Assembly: GCF_041154675.1 (NCBI RefSeq)
Contig: NZ_AP031322.1
Coordinates: forward strand, 2,505,662 to 2,569,661
Length of the DNA stretch: 64,000 nt
DNA from: Sulfurisphaera javensis
Lineage (GTDB): Archaea > Thermoproteota > Thermoprotei_A > Sulfolobales > Sulfolobaceae
Reading direction: 5' to 3'
The notes under the pieces are model-generated. The model saw nothing but the letters and a program-made list of their open reading frames with translations, did no database searches and was not told the origin of the DNA. Both the position numbers and the translations under genes were made by a program. Below, one piece after another: positions 20,420-30,452 of this stretch. Positions within the stretch are counted from its first letter, which is position 1. The number at the start of each line of letters is the position of its first letter.

Positions 20420-21084
20420 CCTATTATATTCTCTTCCTTTTTATATTTAAAGATAACGATAAATTTCAAATACCCCTTTTATCTTTCATGTGCTTTCTGT
20501 ATAAATCTTTATGAAAATTTTGACTATTAATCTATTTCCAGGCATATTTTAACTTTTCAAGAGTTAGAGATATTAATAGATTGTCTTTCTTTTTCCCTTA
20601 ATAAAACAACAAACAAGATAAAAATTTTTAAATATAATTTGAGGTTTTAAAATATCGATTTTACTACTAATATCTAGTTAAGTAGTCTATACATAACTTA
20701 CGAATTAAGCTCTATGTAAAAATCAAATTATAAACGTTAATGGTTGAGTCATGCTATTAGGGCTTATATAAAGTTCTTGCAAACAAAATATCATTTGTAA
20801 TTGCTTAGAACGAAAGCTTTCTCGATAAAAATATCTCTTATCATTTGATTGCCTCCATTATGTCACAATTTTGGTACAAATTATTTCTATAACTTTCCTA
20901 TATACTTTTAATATTTAGCATATATAGACATTAACATTTTATCTTTACATAGAGACCAAAAAGTCTTAAATTTGCACCTAAGTAGCCACATTATTAACGC
21001 GTTCTGTGAATGTACATTGTAATCTAGGGCTATCGCATAAATATTCTTATAGAATATTTATTGACATTATTTCCACAATTTACA
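20420..21084. other. Intergenic stretch containing a dispersed repeat
   Basis: About 665 bases without a supported gene. It holds the dispersed-repeat copy at 20876-20957 and probably the promoter of the propeller gene near 20420-20460. Confidence 0.4.
20876..20957 (-). repeat. Dispersed 85-bp AT-rich repeat, copy 3
   Basis: Read on the minus strand it contains GTCTCTATGTAAAGATAAAA, TATATATGCTAAATATTAAA and GAAAGTTATAGAAATAATTT, matching the copies at 14411 and 16001. Confidence 0.6.
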
Positions 21085-22161
21085 TTAATCTTGGTAATAG
21101 GCTATACTATTTATAGTTGTTAAATTGCCATTAGTAGATATATAAAGTGTTATTATATACTGATTACCTTTAATAAGATTTGGTAAATTTCCAAAATTAA
21201 TCACTATATCATTATTTCCTGGATTTAGAAATACTGGATTTATATTATTTGATACCAAAGAGGTCCCCTGGATTTGTGCAGATGCTATTACAGCCGTTGT
21301 AGGGGAGTATAGAGTAAGTTGTGCATAACCATTACTTTTTATTACTCCTTGACCTATTTGAGAAAATTGATTTACGTATGTTTGCTGTAATTGCTGTCCA
21401 TATGAAGGTTGCTGTATTAGTTGCACTGGGTTTTGCGCCATAATTGGAGTAGGATAATTAGTTAATGAAAGTTTATTAATTATTTTGCTTAACCCATAAT
21501 ATGCAAACATATAACCAATAAATGAAATAATAGGTATTGCAATTAATGTTCCACCAACTCTTGTTGTCCCCTCATTATATTCATCTCCTACCCTATAAGT
21601 ACCAATGCCTAACAAAATTTCTCCTATGAGAATTAGAGTTGTTCCTAGTATAGCGGCTGAGTAGAAGATAATAATAATTGCAAGAGTTATGTTATTTTCT
21701 GTAGAAGAAATACTTGATGCATTAGGAGATGTGATGCTAGAAGTCGTAATTGAATTCATAACTAAAGTCCCTAATAATAAAACAACAATTGGAGTTAGAA
21801 TTGTAACTATTAGACCAATTAGAAATAATGTTCCACCAAGTTTGCCCATGCCAACATCCTTACCTAAATCTTTTAACTTTCCATAACCGCTCCTTAGCAT
21901 AACAATACCTAAAATTTCTAAGATTAGTGATACTAAAGGGAATATAATCACTGACATACCAATACCTCCAGTTGCAAATGATAAAGTAGATGGTAATCCC
22001 GAACTAGATGAGGCTGAAGAAATGCCAAGTAAAATAAATAAATAACTTAGAGAATACACAGCAATAATAACTAAAATTATCAAAATCTGAGATATGAGTG
22101 ACAGTAATGCTCCATTTTTCAATTTCCTTAATCCTTCTAATTCTACGTTTTGTGAACTCAT
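21085..22161 (-). CDS. DUF973-like membrane protein with shared C-terminal domain
   Basis: A 358-residue protein. It begins ELEGLRKLKNGALLSLISQI, typical of Sulfolobales DUF973 membrane proteins, and has about five membrane helices up to residue 230. A Gln-rich linker follows (NPVQLIQQPSYGQQLQQTY), then a domain of about 95 residues from GQGVIKSNGYAQLTLYSPTT to the C-terminus. That last domain aligns with the C-terminal domains at 18690, 26067 and 30453 (shared GVIKSNG, ...NINPxxLNPGNNxI..., final YY). DUF973 has no known function. The shared tail is the interesting part: it links this integral membrane protein to three surface proteins nearby. Confidence 0.75.
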   Translation of the reverse strand: MSSQNVELEGLRKLKNGALLSLISQILIILVIIAVYSLSYLFILLGISSASSSSGLPSTLSFATGGIGMSVIIFPLVSLILEILGIVMLRSGYGKLKDLGKDVGMGKLGGTLFLIGLIVTILTPIVVLLLGTLVMNSITTSSITSPNASSISSTENNITLAIIIIFYSAAILGTTLILIGEILLGIGTYRVGDEYNEGTTRVGGTLIAIPIISFIGYMFAYYGLSKIINKLSLTNYPTPIMAQNPVQLIQQPSYGQQLQQTYVNQFSQIGQGVIKSNGYAQLTLYSPTTAVIASAQIQGTSLVSNNINPVFLNPGNNDIVINFGNLPNLIKGNQYIITLYISTNGNLTTINSIAYYQD

Positions 22162-22736
22162 ATCTATCGATATATACTAATTTTTCCCTATTAATAAGCT
22201 TTATTTAAACGCTAAAATATAAACAAAATTGAACAGAAAATGTAGATAAGAGAAAATATTAATTATATAATTTGTGCATTTTAATAAGGAAAACTTCATA
22301 ATATTTTTACTCTTCTTAAATCGTCATATTCGTTCTTCTTATATTCTTAGTTAATCCAAATAAATCAATTAAGACGGTGATATTCTGTTGGCAAGAATTC
22401 GATATTTGAAAACATTTTTCCTTTTTCTGTAATTTAATTATATTGCAATATTTTATACATCATATTCTGTGCATTGGTAAATAAATTTAATCCAATGAAT
22501 CAACGGAAAGAAATGGAATTTAATAGAGTTTAATTAAACTTAGAATAATGTAAGGATAGTGCTTAATGCTGAGAGAGATTTAGTAACTCTCTTTTAATAC
22601 AAACATTAATACTAAAATAGAAGAAATAATGATAAGATAAATATTATCGGACTCTTTCACTTTAATTTTTCTGGTTTTAGTTAGAATTTTTTATTTGTAT
22701 ATATTTAAGGATTTGAAACTTCTCTAACTTCAAGCA
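22162..22736. other. Intergenic stretch without a recognised gene
   Basis: About 575 bases, AT-rich. No reading frame or repeat could be supported on either strand. Confidence 0.35.
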
Positions 22737-23500
22737 CTACCGTATCTCTTTAATCTTATTTGGCCATTTTATATCCTTAGTTGTACAATATTCCAAGAAT
22801 CTTAATTTTACTGTAAACACATTGCCCTTATAGCTAATAATAATCTTAGCTAATTCTGAATTATACGTAAATATTAGATGTCTTTGTTTTTATAGATCTG
22901 TTTGGTTCAAATCTGCATTTATTTCTATAACGTTGTTGCCTACTGAAAGCCATCTTTAAAATACCTGGTAATATGTCTTCTTTTTTATGAATTCTTTCAT
23001 TATCCAAAACTCCAGAGATATAAATTATGTTCATTTAATATTACTTATTAAAACATCTAACCAAGCGTCTTTTCTTTTTCCGATCCTTGCAAATGGAACT
23101 ATAATCATCCTTTGGTATGATCTGACTTTGATACGTATCCTATTAAACCTCTATAATCATTTATTTTGAAGAAATATGTAACTGTTGAAAGTTGCATTTG
23201 GTGAAATTAGCTTATAATCGGATGACTTAGTAATCTCTCTAATATACTTGATTTTAACTTTACTGTCTCTATCATGCCATGTTAAATTATAATTAGCATC
23301 ACGTGCACTTTCCTAATTGTTTTGTTCAACTCTAATCATTGCTTCCGTTGTTTATTAAATAAAAATTTATCGTTATAAATTATCTTTTCTCCCATGACAT
23401 TATTTCTATCAAACTATGTTAATGAAACTACTGATTGAGCTACTAAGTTTTTCGATACGATAAATCTCAGCCAGAACCCTTTATTTTTATTCGATAAAGA
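22737..23500 (-). pseudogene. Heavily decayed gene, beta-rich product
   Basis: No single long frame, but pieces that look strongly coding follow one another on the minus strand in different frames: GFWLRFIVSKNLVAQSVVSL, DANYNLTWHDRDSKVKIKYI, ITKSSDYKLISPNATF, WLSVGNNVIEINADLNQTDL and AKIIISYKGNVFTVKLRFLE, ending with a stop at 22737-22739. Hydrophobic/polar alternation is of a beta-sandwich kind. VGNNVIEINADL recalls the GNNxIxVxL strand of the shared C-terminal domain nearby, but that is weak. Boundaries are approximate and the family is unknown. Confidence 0.4.
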
Positions 23501-23723
23501 TAAAAAGAAATCCTTGTTATCCATATATAGAAGAAATAAATAACTATTTAAATCTTTATTTATGTTAGGAGACTTTTCAAAGAAAATATAGGATGTCTGT
23601 AATATAAACTTTCATTTTGTAAATGATATTGACGTTATTGTGAAAACAGATCCTTTAGGTTAATCTTTTGATTATACAACCGTTCTATAAATGAGAAGTA
23701 AACTTTTGTCCCAACAAAAAAGT

Positions 23724-25325
23724 TTACAGAGTATTAGCTATTTCTTGGGCTGTTGGTCTTAATTGTGGTTCTGGATTTAATGTTTTTATGATTACCTGCT
23801 GTAATTCTTGAGGCGTTGTTAGAGGTATGGTTGGTCTCCATGTTGACAGTATTTGCTTAGCTTGACGTACTAAAGTTAAAGCAACGCTAATATTACCATT
23901 AATATAAGCATCTAACACTTTATCTAAGTAATCTCCAGCTGGATTATCATGTTGTAAGGTAAGCATGACATAAGCTGTCATACCAAGAGCAAATATATCC
24001 ATTTTAGGATCAGCTCCTTTTCCAGTTATTATTGCCTCAACATGTTCTGGTGGTGCATAAGAAGGAGTTACTTGCTCAATTTTTCCTCCAATTTTTACTG
24101 CTGAACCTAAATCACCTAGTTTAATTATTCCATCAATATTCCTATAAACTTCCTCTCCTAAATATCCGGGATTTCTCTTTAAGAATATGTTTTGAGGTTT
24201 AATATCTAAATGAACATAACCACTTGAGTGTAAATATGATAAGGCTACAGCTACTTGTTTTATTATTTTCTTTACGATAAGTGGCCAATACGTTGAATAT
24301 GTAATATTTTGATTTGTTAGTAGTTTATCTGCGCTTCCTCCCTCCATAAATTCCATAACTATTGCTGGTGGGTTCTTAAAATAAGCCTCAGCATTCCCTT
24401 TAAGTGCTTCCATGATCATGTTAGAATCAACATAAATTCCGAAAATTGTTACAAAATTTGGATTTTGTGATAGTCTCTTCAAATTTTCACTCTCGTTAAA
24501 TAATTGATCAAAACCGCTTTTTGCTTGTAAAGTTACAGTACCGCTTTTTGTTGGAGTTATTGAAAGAACTTTCATAGCGTATTTAGTACCACCTAAAGAT
24601 ACTTTTAGTACATAACCATTTCCACCAGTACCTATAACTGAATCAACCTTATATCCGTGAATTTCTCTACCTACCCATACGTTTGGATCCCAATTAGATA
24701 ACGAGAGATTTATTGGTAATTGATTCTGTCCAATAGGAGGTTGAGTAGGTGTTGGATAAGTTCCTGGTTTGTTAAATTCTATTCTAAGTCTTTGTTTTTT
24801 ACCATTTTTGTCAACAATCTCTTTTTCAGCAACAATATGGGTTCTTGGAATGTTTGGGTTAGTATAAATAGGATTATAGAATTTCATACATAGGGGGAAA
24901 TCCAATAATACACTGTAGGCAGTTGTTGGCTGGTAATTTATTTCAATCACATTACCGGAGAGCTTTGTTTTAGCTGGTCTTGGAAAATAAACCATATTAT
25001 CTACTATTTGAGGACAGAAAATAGCTAATGGAGATCCTTTTATCTCTAGCCTTGCTACGTCAGTATTAAAAGCAAGGGTCTTTGATTCTATTATTGCTAT
25101 CCAATTTCTGACTGGTAAATTTCTAACCCTAATCTCAATTATTCTCTTTTTATTAGTTGCTAGTGAAATGCCTACAGCTAGAAACTCAAAAAATAAGAGA
25201 GGAATAAAGTAGCCCGTAAAGGTGAATATATTAATACCTCCGGATGCAGATATTAATCCTAAGAAAGGATATAGCAAAAATGTATATAATATGAAAGTTA
25301 TTATAATTGCCTTTGCTACGCCCAT
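23724..25325 (-). CDS. Membrane-anchored Hanks-type Ser/Thr protein kinase
   Basis: A 533-residue protein. Two N-terminal membrane helices (about 4-28 and 34-57) are followed by a beta-rich region (60-190), a Pro-rich linker, and a kinase domain (about 222-533). Kinase motifs: glycine loop IGTGGNG (231-237), Lys252 in AMKVL, catalytic loop HLDIKPQN (372-379, Asp374), DLG instead of DFG (405-407), APPE (424-427), Asp443 and Arg523. The HLD in place of HRD makes it a non-RD kinase, so it may not need activation-loop phosphorylation. It lies among the four proteins with a shared C-terminal domain and probably phosphorylates local partners; substrates are unknown. Confidence 0.9.
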   Translation of the reverse strand: MGVAKAIIITFILYTFLLYPFLGLISASGGINIFTFTGYFIPLLFFEFLAVGISLATNKKRIIEIRVRNLPVRNWIAIIESKTLAFNTDVARLEIKGSPLAIFCPQIVDNMVYFPRPAKTKLSGNVIEINYQPTTAYSVLLDFPLCMKFYNPIYTNPNIPRTHIVAEKEIVDKNGKKQRLRIEFNKPGTYPTPTQPPIGQNQLPINLSLSNWDPNVWVGREIHGYKVDSVIGTGGNGYVLKVSLGGTKYAMKVLSITPTKSGTVTLQAKSGFDQLFNESENLKRLSQNPNFVTIFGIYVDSNMIMEALKGNAEAYFKNPPAIVMEFMEGGSADKLLTNQNITYSTYWPLIVKKIIKQVAVALSYLHSSGYVHLDIKPQNIFLKRNPGYLGEEVYRNIDGIIKLGDLGSAVKIGGKIEQVTPSYAPPEHVEAIITGKGADPKMDIFALGMTAYVMLTLQHDNPAGDYLDKVLDAYINGNISVALTLVRQAKQILSTWRPTIPLTTPQELQQVIIKTLNPEPQLRPTAQEIANTL

Positions 25326-25674
25326 GAATTAATAAGTGATAACTTGATATATAAATGTTGCTTTCTTATGAACGTTAAAAGATTTACGAACAAAAAGGAA
25401 GACTCCATTAATATTATGAGAAATCAAATGATTTGAAATCCTAATTATTTTTATTGTAACGTATCAGAGATAATTCTTTTTATAAGAAGTATTATATGGA
25501 ATCTCCAAATATAGATCTATTATATTAATAGCCCATAATTTATAATTTTATATGTTTTTATATTATTACTTAGAAATTATTTATTAATAAGTAAGATTTT
25601 GCTGTGGTAAGATGTATAATTTAAAAGGAATAAATGATTTTAAAGGAACAGCATAGATGCTAATTCCAATAAGT
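25326..25674. other. Intergenic stretch before a MITE
   Basis: About 350 bases upstream of the kinase gene. The kinase promoter must lie near 25330-25360. Otherwise nothing was recognised. Confidence 0.35.
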
Positions 25675-25682
25675 TTTAAGCA

Positions 25683-25882
25683 GGGAGTGTTCAATTGCAT
25701 TCATGAAAATCAACAAATAATAAGATATAAATTGTAATCAACATTATTTTCTGTATGAGTTATACGATCCACATTAAATGAGTTCTTATACATTTACGGG
25801 AACTAACGTTGCGCATATATAATTTCTTTACGTTTTTAATTTTTGCATACTACATATTACATGACTGCATTCGAACAGTCCC
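25683..25882. mobile_element. 200-bp MITE with IS1-type ends
   Basis: The ends are inverted repeats: GGGAGTGTTCAATTGCATTC at the left and, on the other strand from the right, GGGACTGTTCGAATGCAGTC. They match the ends of the IS1-type element at 33013-34176. Flanking octamers TTTAAGCA (25675-25682) and TTTAAGCC (25883-25890) form an 8-base target duplication with one change, as for IS1. The interior matches the element at 39345-39539. No coding capacity. Confidence 0.8.
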
Positions 25883-26066
25883 TTTAAGCCTATTCTCTAA
25901 ATCTTCAAACTTTAAAACTTCTCAGAAATACTAGAGCTTTTCATAGTAGTTGTAATATCTTTTGTAAGTGTGAGAGTAAATATAACAGATTCGTGTCTTC
26001 TTAACGAAAAACTGTATATGACATATTCTCATGAAAGATTTATATATTATTAGAAATGATATTAAA

Positions 26067-27320
26067 ATGGATATGATTGGGAAACTAAGATTAATATCCA
26101 TATTTATTTTAACATTACTTTTGATAGATTACGGACTTCAAATGCCATCTTTTGCTATCCTCTCAAATTATTCTATTCCTAGTGTAATGAATACTAATCC
26201 GACTACAATGTTTCATCCAGTTAAAATTCCGTTTAAATTTACTTTAACTATTGCAAATATTTTAGTTAATGCACAATCCTCTCAGCAAAGTGTTACGTTT
26301 AACATTGTAAATAATCAATATATTTCAGGAAGCTATACTACTACTATTTCAGTATCACCAACTACTCTAACTCCCAATTCTACAAATAGTGTATCAGTAT
26401 CAATATCTGGGAATAAATTACCTATAACTATTAATATACCACCAATTAACATAGGGGGCACACAAGTTTACTCTGGTGGGCAGTTTCAGTTGACTATTAA
26501 CGCTCTAGGTACTTTTACGTGTGCTATTCCCGGATTGACTATTAACGCCTTTGTCTTCAGTGGAGGAGGATATATAAGTGTTATTGGAGAAATTGTAGGT
26601 TATGTTAATGTTAGTGGTGATGGCACTACATCTACTCAAAAGCTATGTTGGACTTCTCCTGGAGCTCAAAAGATAACAATAGAAACATCTAATGTAAAAA
26701 GCGGTAATGTTGTATTAGATATATATGATTTATCCTATGTTTTATCAATTTGTGTTTTCGTAAAGGCAAGCTCAGCTCTTGGCGGTAGTACTCAAATCAC
26801 TGTAATTCCTCAAACTCAAGTAGGGAGTTTCAAAGGAGACCCAAGTTCAGTTCAATTCGATCTTAGTGTGTCATCAAGCATATTTCCAGAATTATCTTTG
26901 CCAATTCTCCTGCCCTTAGTCTCAGTACCCTTACTAGTAGGCGGAGTAGTTGCATATAGAAGGAAAAGAAAAGGTGGTAATAAGAGTCGGCCTAAGGTAT
27001 CTAGTACGCCACAATATACTTACTCTCAGCCCTCAATTAAGTACGTTTATGCTGGTGCAATAAGAAGGACCGGGGCTATTAAGCTTGTGTTAAATTCGAC
27101 TGTAAAAGCTAGAATTGTCTCTATCTATGTGGAAGGGACGAATTACATCGCAAATAATATTACTCCTAGCGAAATACAACCTGGTAACAATGTTATTAGG
27201 GGATTCCTCAATCAAACGCCTTATAGTTTTAAGCAAGGTACAATATACAATATTATAATGCATTATGAAGTTAATGGAAACTTATACGTTTTAAAAATAC
27301 CTTCTTATTATATTCCATGA
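26067..27320 (+). CDS. Secreted, membrane-anchored surface protein with shared C-terminal domain
   Basis: A 417-residue protein. The ATG at 26067 is preferred because a TATA box (TTTATATATT, 26038-26047) lies 25 bases before it. A signal peptide covers about residues 5-32. A beta-rich, Ser/Thr-rich extracellular part follows up to about residue 275. Then come a membrane helix (LSLPILLPLVSVPLLVGGVV), a basic stretch (YRRKRKGGNKSRPK) and a C-terminal domain of about 97 residues (VYAGAIRRTGAIKLVLNSTV ... IPSYYIP) shared with the proteins at 18690, 21085 and 30453. Positive-inside topology puts that domain in the cytoplasm. The function is not known. Confidence 0.75.
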   Translation: MDMIGKLRLISIFILTLLLIDYGLQMPSFAILSNYSIPSVMNTNPTTMFHPVKIPFKFTLTIANILVNAQSSQQSVTFNIVNNQYISGSYTTTISVSPTTLTPNSTNSVSVSISGNKLPITINIPPINIGGTQVYSGGQFQLTINALGTFTCAIPGLTINAFVFSGGGYISVIGEIVGYVNVSGDGTTSTQKLCWTSPGAQKITIETSNVKSGNVVLDIYDLSYVLSICVFVKASSALGGSTQITVIPQTQVGSFKGDPSSVQFDLSVSSSIFPELSLPILLPLVSVPLLVGGVVAYRRKRKGGNKSRPKVSSTPQYTYSQPSIKYVYAGAIRRTGAIKLVLNSTVKARIVSIYVEGTNYIANNITPSEIQPGNNVIRGFLNQTPYSFKQGTIYNIIMHYEVNGNLYVLKIPSYYIP

Positions 27321-27329
27321 TCTTGTGAT

Positions 27330-27704
27330 GAAGTCCCATTGGCTTGTTGGTTCTCTTTCTTTTTTGCCATTCTTGTCTCACTTAATTTTATTTCTTCAAG
27401 TTTTTTAGCGTCTATTTTGTCGCTTTTCTTTCCTCTTTAGTTTTGATATTGTTAGTGGGTTTACTATTCTTATCTCGTAGTCCTTGTTTAGTGCTCTTAT
27501 TACTTTTCTTGTGTATATTCCTGAGTCTTCTAGTATTATTTTTGATCCACTTGGTAGTATTTTTCTTATTTCTTCGTATCCTTTTTCATCGTTTGTTAGC
27601 TTGTATAGTTTGCCTTGGTAGCTTAAGTACAAGGTTTTCTTTCCTATGTCTATTCCTGCTATTAATCCCTCCATTTTCCCAACCTCATTCGGGCTTTTGC
27701 CCAA
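27330..27704 (-). pseudogene. IS110-family transposase, N-terminal fragment
   Basis: The frame contains GLIAGIDIGKKTLYLSYQGK, ILPSGSKIILEDSGIYTRKV and RIVNPLTISKLKRKE, the first third of the DEDD transposase (Asp in IDIGK, Glu in EDSGIY). A one-base frameshift then leads to KSDKIDAKKLEEIK, which holds the next conserved Asp, and the gene stops after about 25 more residues near 27330. The remaining two thirds are missing. The likely start is the Met at 27674. The leader beyond it is a structured RNA region (see 27675-27805). Confidence 0.8.
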
Positions 27705-27805
27705 CTTCCGGTACGGATGGAGGGAGGCCAGGCTAGCAACCGAGCTTGAGGCTCAGCTAGGGAGCCGGCCTCGTTCATCGGGTTTGAGTTATACAAACCC
27801 GACTA
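27675..27805 (-). ncRNA. Structured leader of the IS110 fragment, bridge-RNA-like
   Basis: A GC-rich block with clear helices directly upstream of the transposase fragment: CGGGTTTG (27779-27786) with CAAACCCG (27794-27801); GAGGCC (27724-27729) with GGCCTC (27767-27772), extended by GGCT/AGCC, TAGC/GCTA and GAGC/GCTC around a five-base loop; and GGGC/GCCC (27691-27702) around TTTT. IS110 elements encode a bridge RNA in the long non-coding left end, between the element end and the transposase start, with internal loops that pair with target and donor DNA. Position, strand and internal-loop layout fit. The loop assignment and expression are not shown. Confidence 0.55.
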
Positions 27806-27967
27806 ATATGTTTTATATGAGCTAGGGATAATACTCGACTTAAGTTCCTATCCGCACTCAGAGTTAATAGACATATTGATAAGAAACATTAAACGTTACG
27901 TGATATGTAGATACATAATGAGTTTTTATATTTATGGCGCTAGCCAGTCCGCTAAACTTCTCACTTT

Positions 27968-29965
27968 TCATATTATTCTTAGTAGCTCCTCTATCGCCGG
28001 AAGCGCTGTCAGTAATGTGAGAACTACAAGAACCACTGTCAAGACGATACTTATGATAGTGAGATCATGTAATCTTCTGTGTGCCTCATATTCCCCGAAC
28101 ATCCTTATCCTCTCAATCATCCTCTCATACATTCTATTCACGCCAGAGGTCTCCTTGAAAGTCTCAAATAATTGGTTGTAGGCATCGTTCTGAAGTATGT
28201 CAATATTGAAGAAATCGGAGAAATCCTTTGCGCCATCAGCCATTATTTCATGGAGATGCTCAAAAGCGAGGGATCCCCTCAACCACATGGAGAAGAAACC
28301 CACTCTCTCGTACTGCATTAGATATCTATCAATTCTTTTGTTCATTAATATCATGGTTTGTGACAGAATAGACAAGACTGCAGTGATGAAAATGCCCCAG
28401 CTTACGTCCCAGTTTAACTGCCACTTGTACAGATCTATCCTGTCCTCATCTACCCTTACATTTCTCTCGGGCTCCAGGTTAACTATCCAGTCGTCATAAA
28501 GAATAGTTTGATTAATTATATCTACCCTTGTAGAGCTACATAGCTCCATGATGGAATCTTTTATCCTCATGGCTAGCTCTACGCGTTCTGAATATATGTC
28601 TAAATAATCATGAAAGATGTATGCCAGCAGAAGTGACAGATCCGAATCAGGCCTTAAGATATACCTCCCATCACTGAATTCCACTGATTTCGAAACTAGT
28701 AACCGATCATCCTTGGCCACGAGGCCTAAGGAATAATGAAAGAGACTGTTTCTGAGGTCAAAGATAGAGTGAAAGAATCTACTGGCGAATAGGGCAGGAT
28801 GTCTACTATTTTTTAATTTTCCACGTTTTAATAATCTTTTCCTCATGGGCCGTGCCACAAAATACCAGGCTAAGAAGATCATGAAGAATTGTAGGCCGGT
28901 AAGAGTAAGCTTATCTCCTTGATCATTAGCATTTTGATCATTAGCATTCTGGTTTGATGTACTTATTTTCTCTTCAATAAGAAATTCCTTTCCCCCTGAG
29001 TGTTTAACAATATTTTTGTCCTTAACTCCAAGATATTTCGAAAAGAATGATTCAATGTCTATATAAAATCCAGCCTCCGGATCAGTGATATGATGCAATA
29101 ATTTCTCAAATAATTTCCTATTTTCCTTGCCCTCTTTTTGACTTTCACCGTCTGGCCTAAAGCTAAAAACTCCCACAAGGGCAGCTACATTATTTAACTT
29201 TCGTTTCATAATTTTCTGAGTATTTTCAACATTATTTTTATCTTCATCATAACCATGTTCTAATGTAATAACAAGAAACAATCTAAATTCCAATTTATCT
29301 TCCGGATAGCTTTCAAGTATATCCCCTAAATTATCTTGATTTGAGGAATCAGGAACTTTTTCCATTTTGTACTTATCGGAATGATTATCTTTCTTTAAAA
29401 TGTAATGGAAAGGCTTCTTCTCATTATCCTTCAGAACATATATGGGTAAATTCCCATGATATAACTCAATAATTACTACATCATTTGATCTCTCAGAGAA
29501 TAATGTCAATCTGGTTTTACTCAGAAATATAAGCAAAGGGTCTGCATCATTAGCAGACAAGTTTTGATTACTAACAATCGCAAAATCGTTTAATATAGCT
29601 TCCTCTTCAAAAACTTTGGGCATAGAAATGTTTTCCTCAAGATCTTTCAGATCAAAGTCATTATTACCTTTCTCTTTTTTTATGGATTCTAAATCTACAA
29701 CTTCGCTGAATATTTGTTTTACATTTTTAATGCTAATTTCAGAGTTCTTCTTCATAGTAATAGTTTGTTTTAGGGATTCCATCAATTTATCAAGTGTAAC
29801 GTTCTCTAGTTTCTCAATCTCTTTTAAGCTTATCGCACTTGTCCCTAGCATATCAAAACCCAGAGAAACGACAAGTGTGGCTTTCTCAATAAATCCTATT
29901 ATGTTATTAATTTTCCTTTGCATATAATCCTTGTTACTGGTATCACTATCAATATTCTCTACCAT
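27968..29965 (-). CDS. Large hypothetical protein with C-terminal membrane helices; different base composition
   Basis: A 665-residue protein I do not recognise. The N-terminal 340 residues are mixed and charged. A low-complexity in-frame repeat NANDQNANDQ lies near residue 345. A hydrophobic segment (LQFFMIFLAWYFVA) is followed by a basic stretch, and further possible membrane segments are WGIFITAVLSILSQTMILM and, at the C-terminus, LTIISIVLTVVLVVLTLLTA. The last 100 residues (helical, then hairpin-like membrane end) resemble the layout of CorA-like proteins, but no GMN motif is present. The coding sequence is visibly richer in G+C than its neighbours and lies next to an IS110 relic, which suggests acquisition by transfer. 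Confidence 0.7.
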   Translation of the reverse strand: MVENIDSDTSNKDYMQRKINNIIGFIEKATLVVSLGFDMLGTSAISLKEIEKLENVTLDKLMESLKQTITMKKNSEISIKNVKQIFSEVVDLESIKKEKGNNDFDLKDLEENISMPKVFEEEAILNDFAIVSNQNLSANDADPLLIFLSKTRLTLFSERSNDVVIIELYHGNLPIYVLKDNEKKPFHYILKKDNHSDKYKMEKVPDSSNQDNLGDILESYPEDKLEFRLFLVITLEHGYDEDKNNVENTQKIMKRKLNNVAALVGVFSFRPDGESQKEGKENRKLFEKLLHHITDPEAGFYIDIESFFSKYLGVKDKNIVKHSGGKEFLIEEKISTSNQNANDQNANDQGDKLTLTGLQFFMIFLAWYFVARPMRKRLLKRGKLKNSRHPALFASRFFHSIFDLRNSLFHYSLGLVAKDDRLLVSKSVEFSDGRYILRPDSDLSLLLAYIFHDYLDIYSERVELAMRIKDSIMELCSSTRVDIINQTILYDDWIVNLEPERNVRVDEDRIDLYKWQLNWDVSWGIFITAVLSILSQTMILMNKRIDRYLMQYERVGFFSMWLRGSLAFEHLHEIMADGAKDFSDFFNIDILQNDAYNQLFETFKETSGVNRMYERMIERIRMFGEYEAHRRLHDLTIISIVLTVVLVVLTLLTALPAIEELLRII

Positions 29966-30452
29966 GATTTAATATGTGTAGTATAACTTTTTAAAAGTTT
30001 GGTTTTACATAATTTCCTATATTACGCAAAAATTATTTTTACTAAGTCAAAGTGAGGAGCGTGAGAAATGGCATTAATTTAGTATGTAGACAAAGGACTA
30101 CATGCTATTGTCTCTAAAAATTAAATTAACTCACATTAAGAGATAAACTACTCACATCCAGTAATGTAATAAGGCTAATGTAAATAATGCGAATTCAATT
30201 AAACAGTGCTTATTCAGAGCATATCGCCTTTTTCATCAGAGACAATAACGAATTAATTTGGAGCATATGATCTCCCTCGAGTGAGTCAATTATAATATTA
30301 TTAGTTATTTCTACAACTTAATGTTTAGCGTATATAATCGTTCATCCAATCTTTGTATAGAGATTAGTGATGCATTGAATATGTATCTAGACATTATGGA
30401 CACACTCCTCACTAAGCAAAGTTTTTATATAAGGTATTTTTAAGTGTATATA
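29966..30452. other. Intergenic stretch with repeat copy and promoter
   Basis: About 490 bases. It contains the dispersed repeat at 30301-30370, a lone GGACACACTC (about 30399) resembling the end of the 44548 MITE, and the TATA box TTTTATATAA (30424-30433) of the following gene. No gene is supported. Confidence 0.4.
30301..30370 (-). repeat. Dispersed 85-bp AT-rich repeat, copy 4
   Basis: Read on the minus strand it contains AATCTCTATACAAAGATTGG, TATACGCTAAACATTAAG and TGTAGAAATAACTAA. It is shorter in the middle than copies 1 and 2. Confidence 0.55.

Noticed and set aside
27968..29965. CorA-type Mg2+ channel
   Set aside because: The C-terminal helix-hairpin layout is similar, but the GMN motif and the length of the family do not fit.
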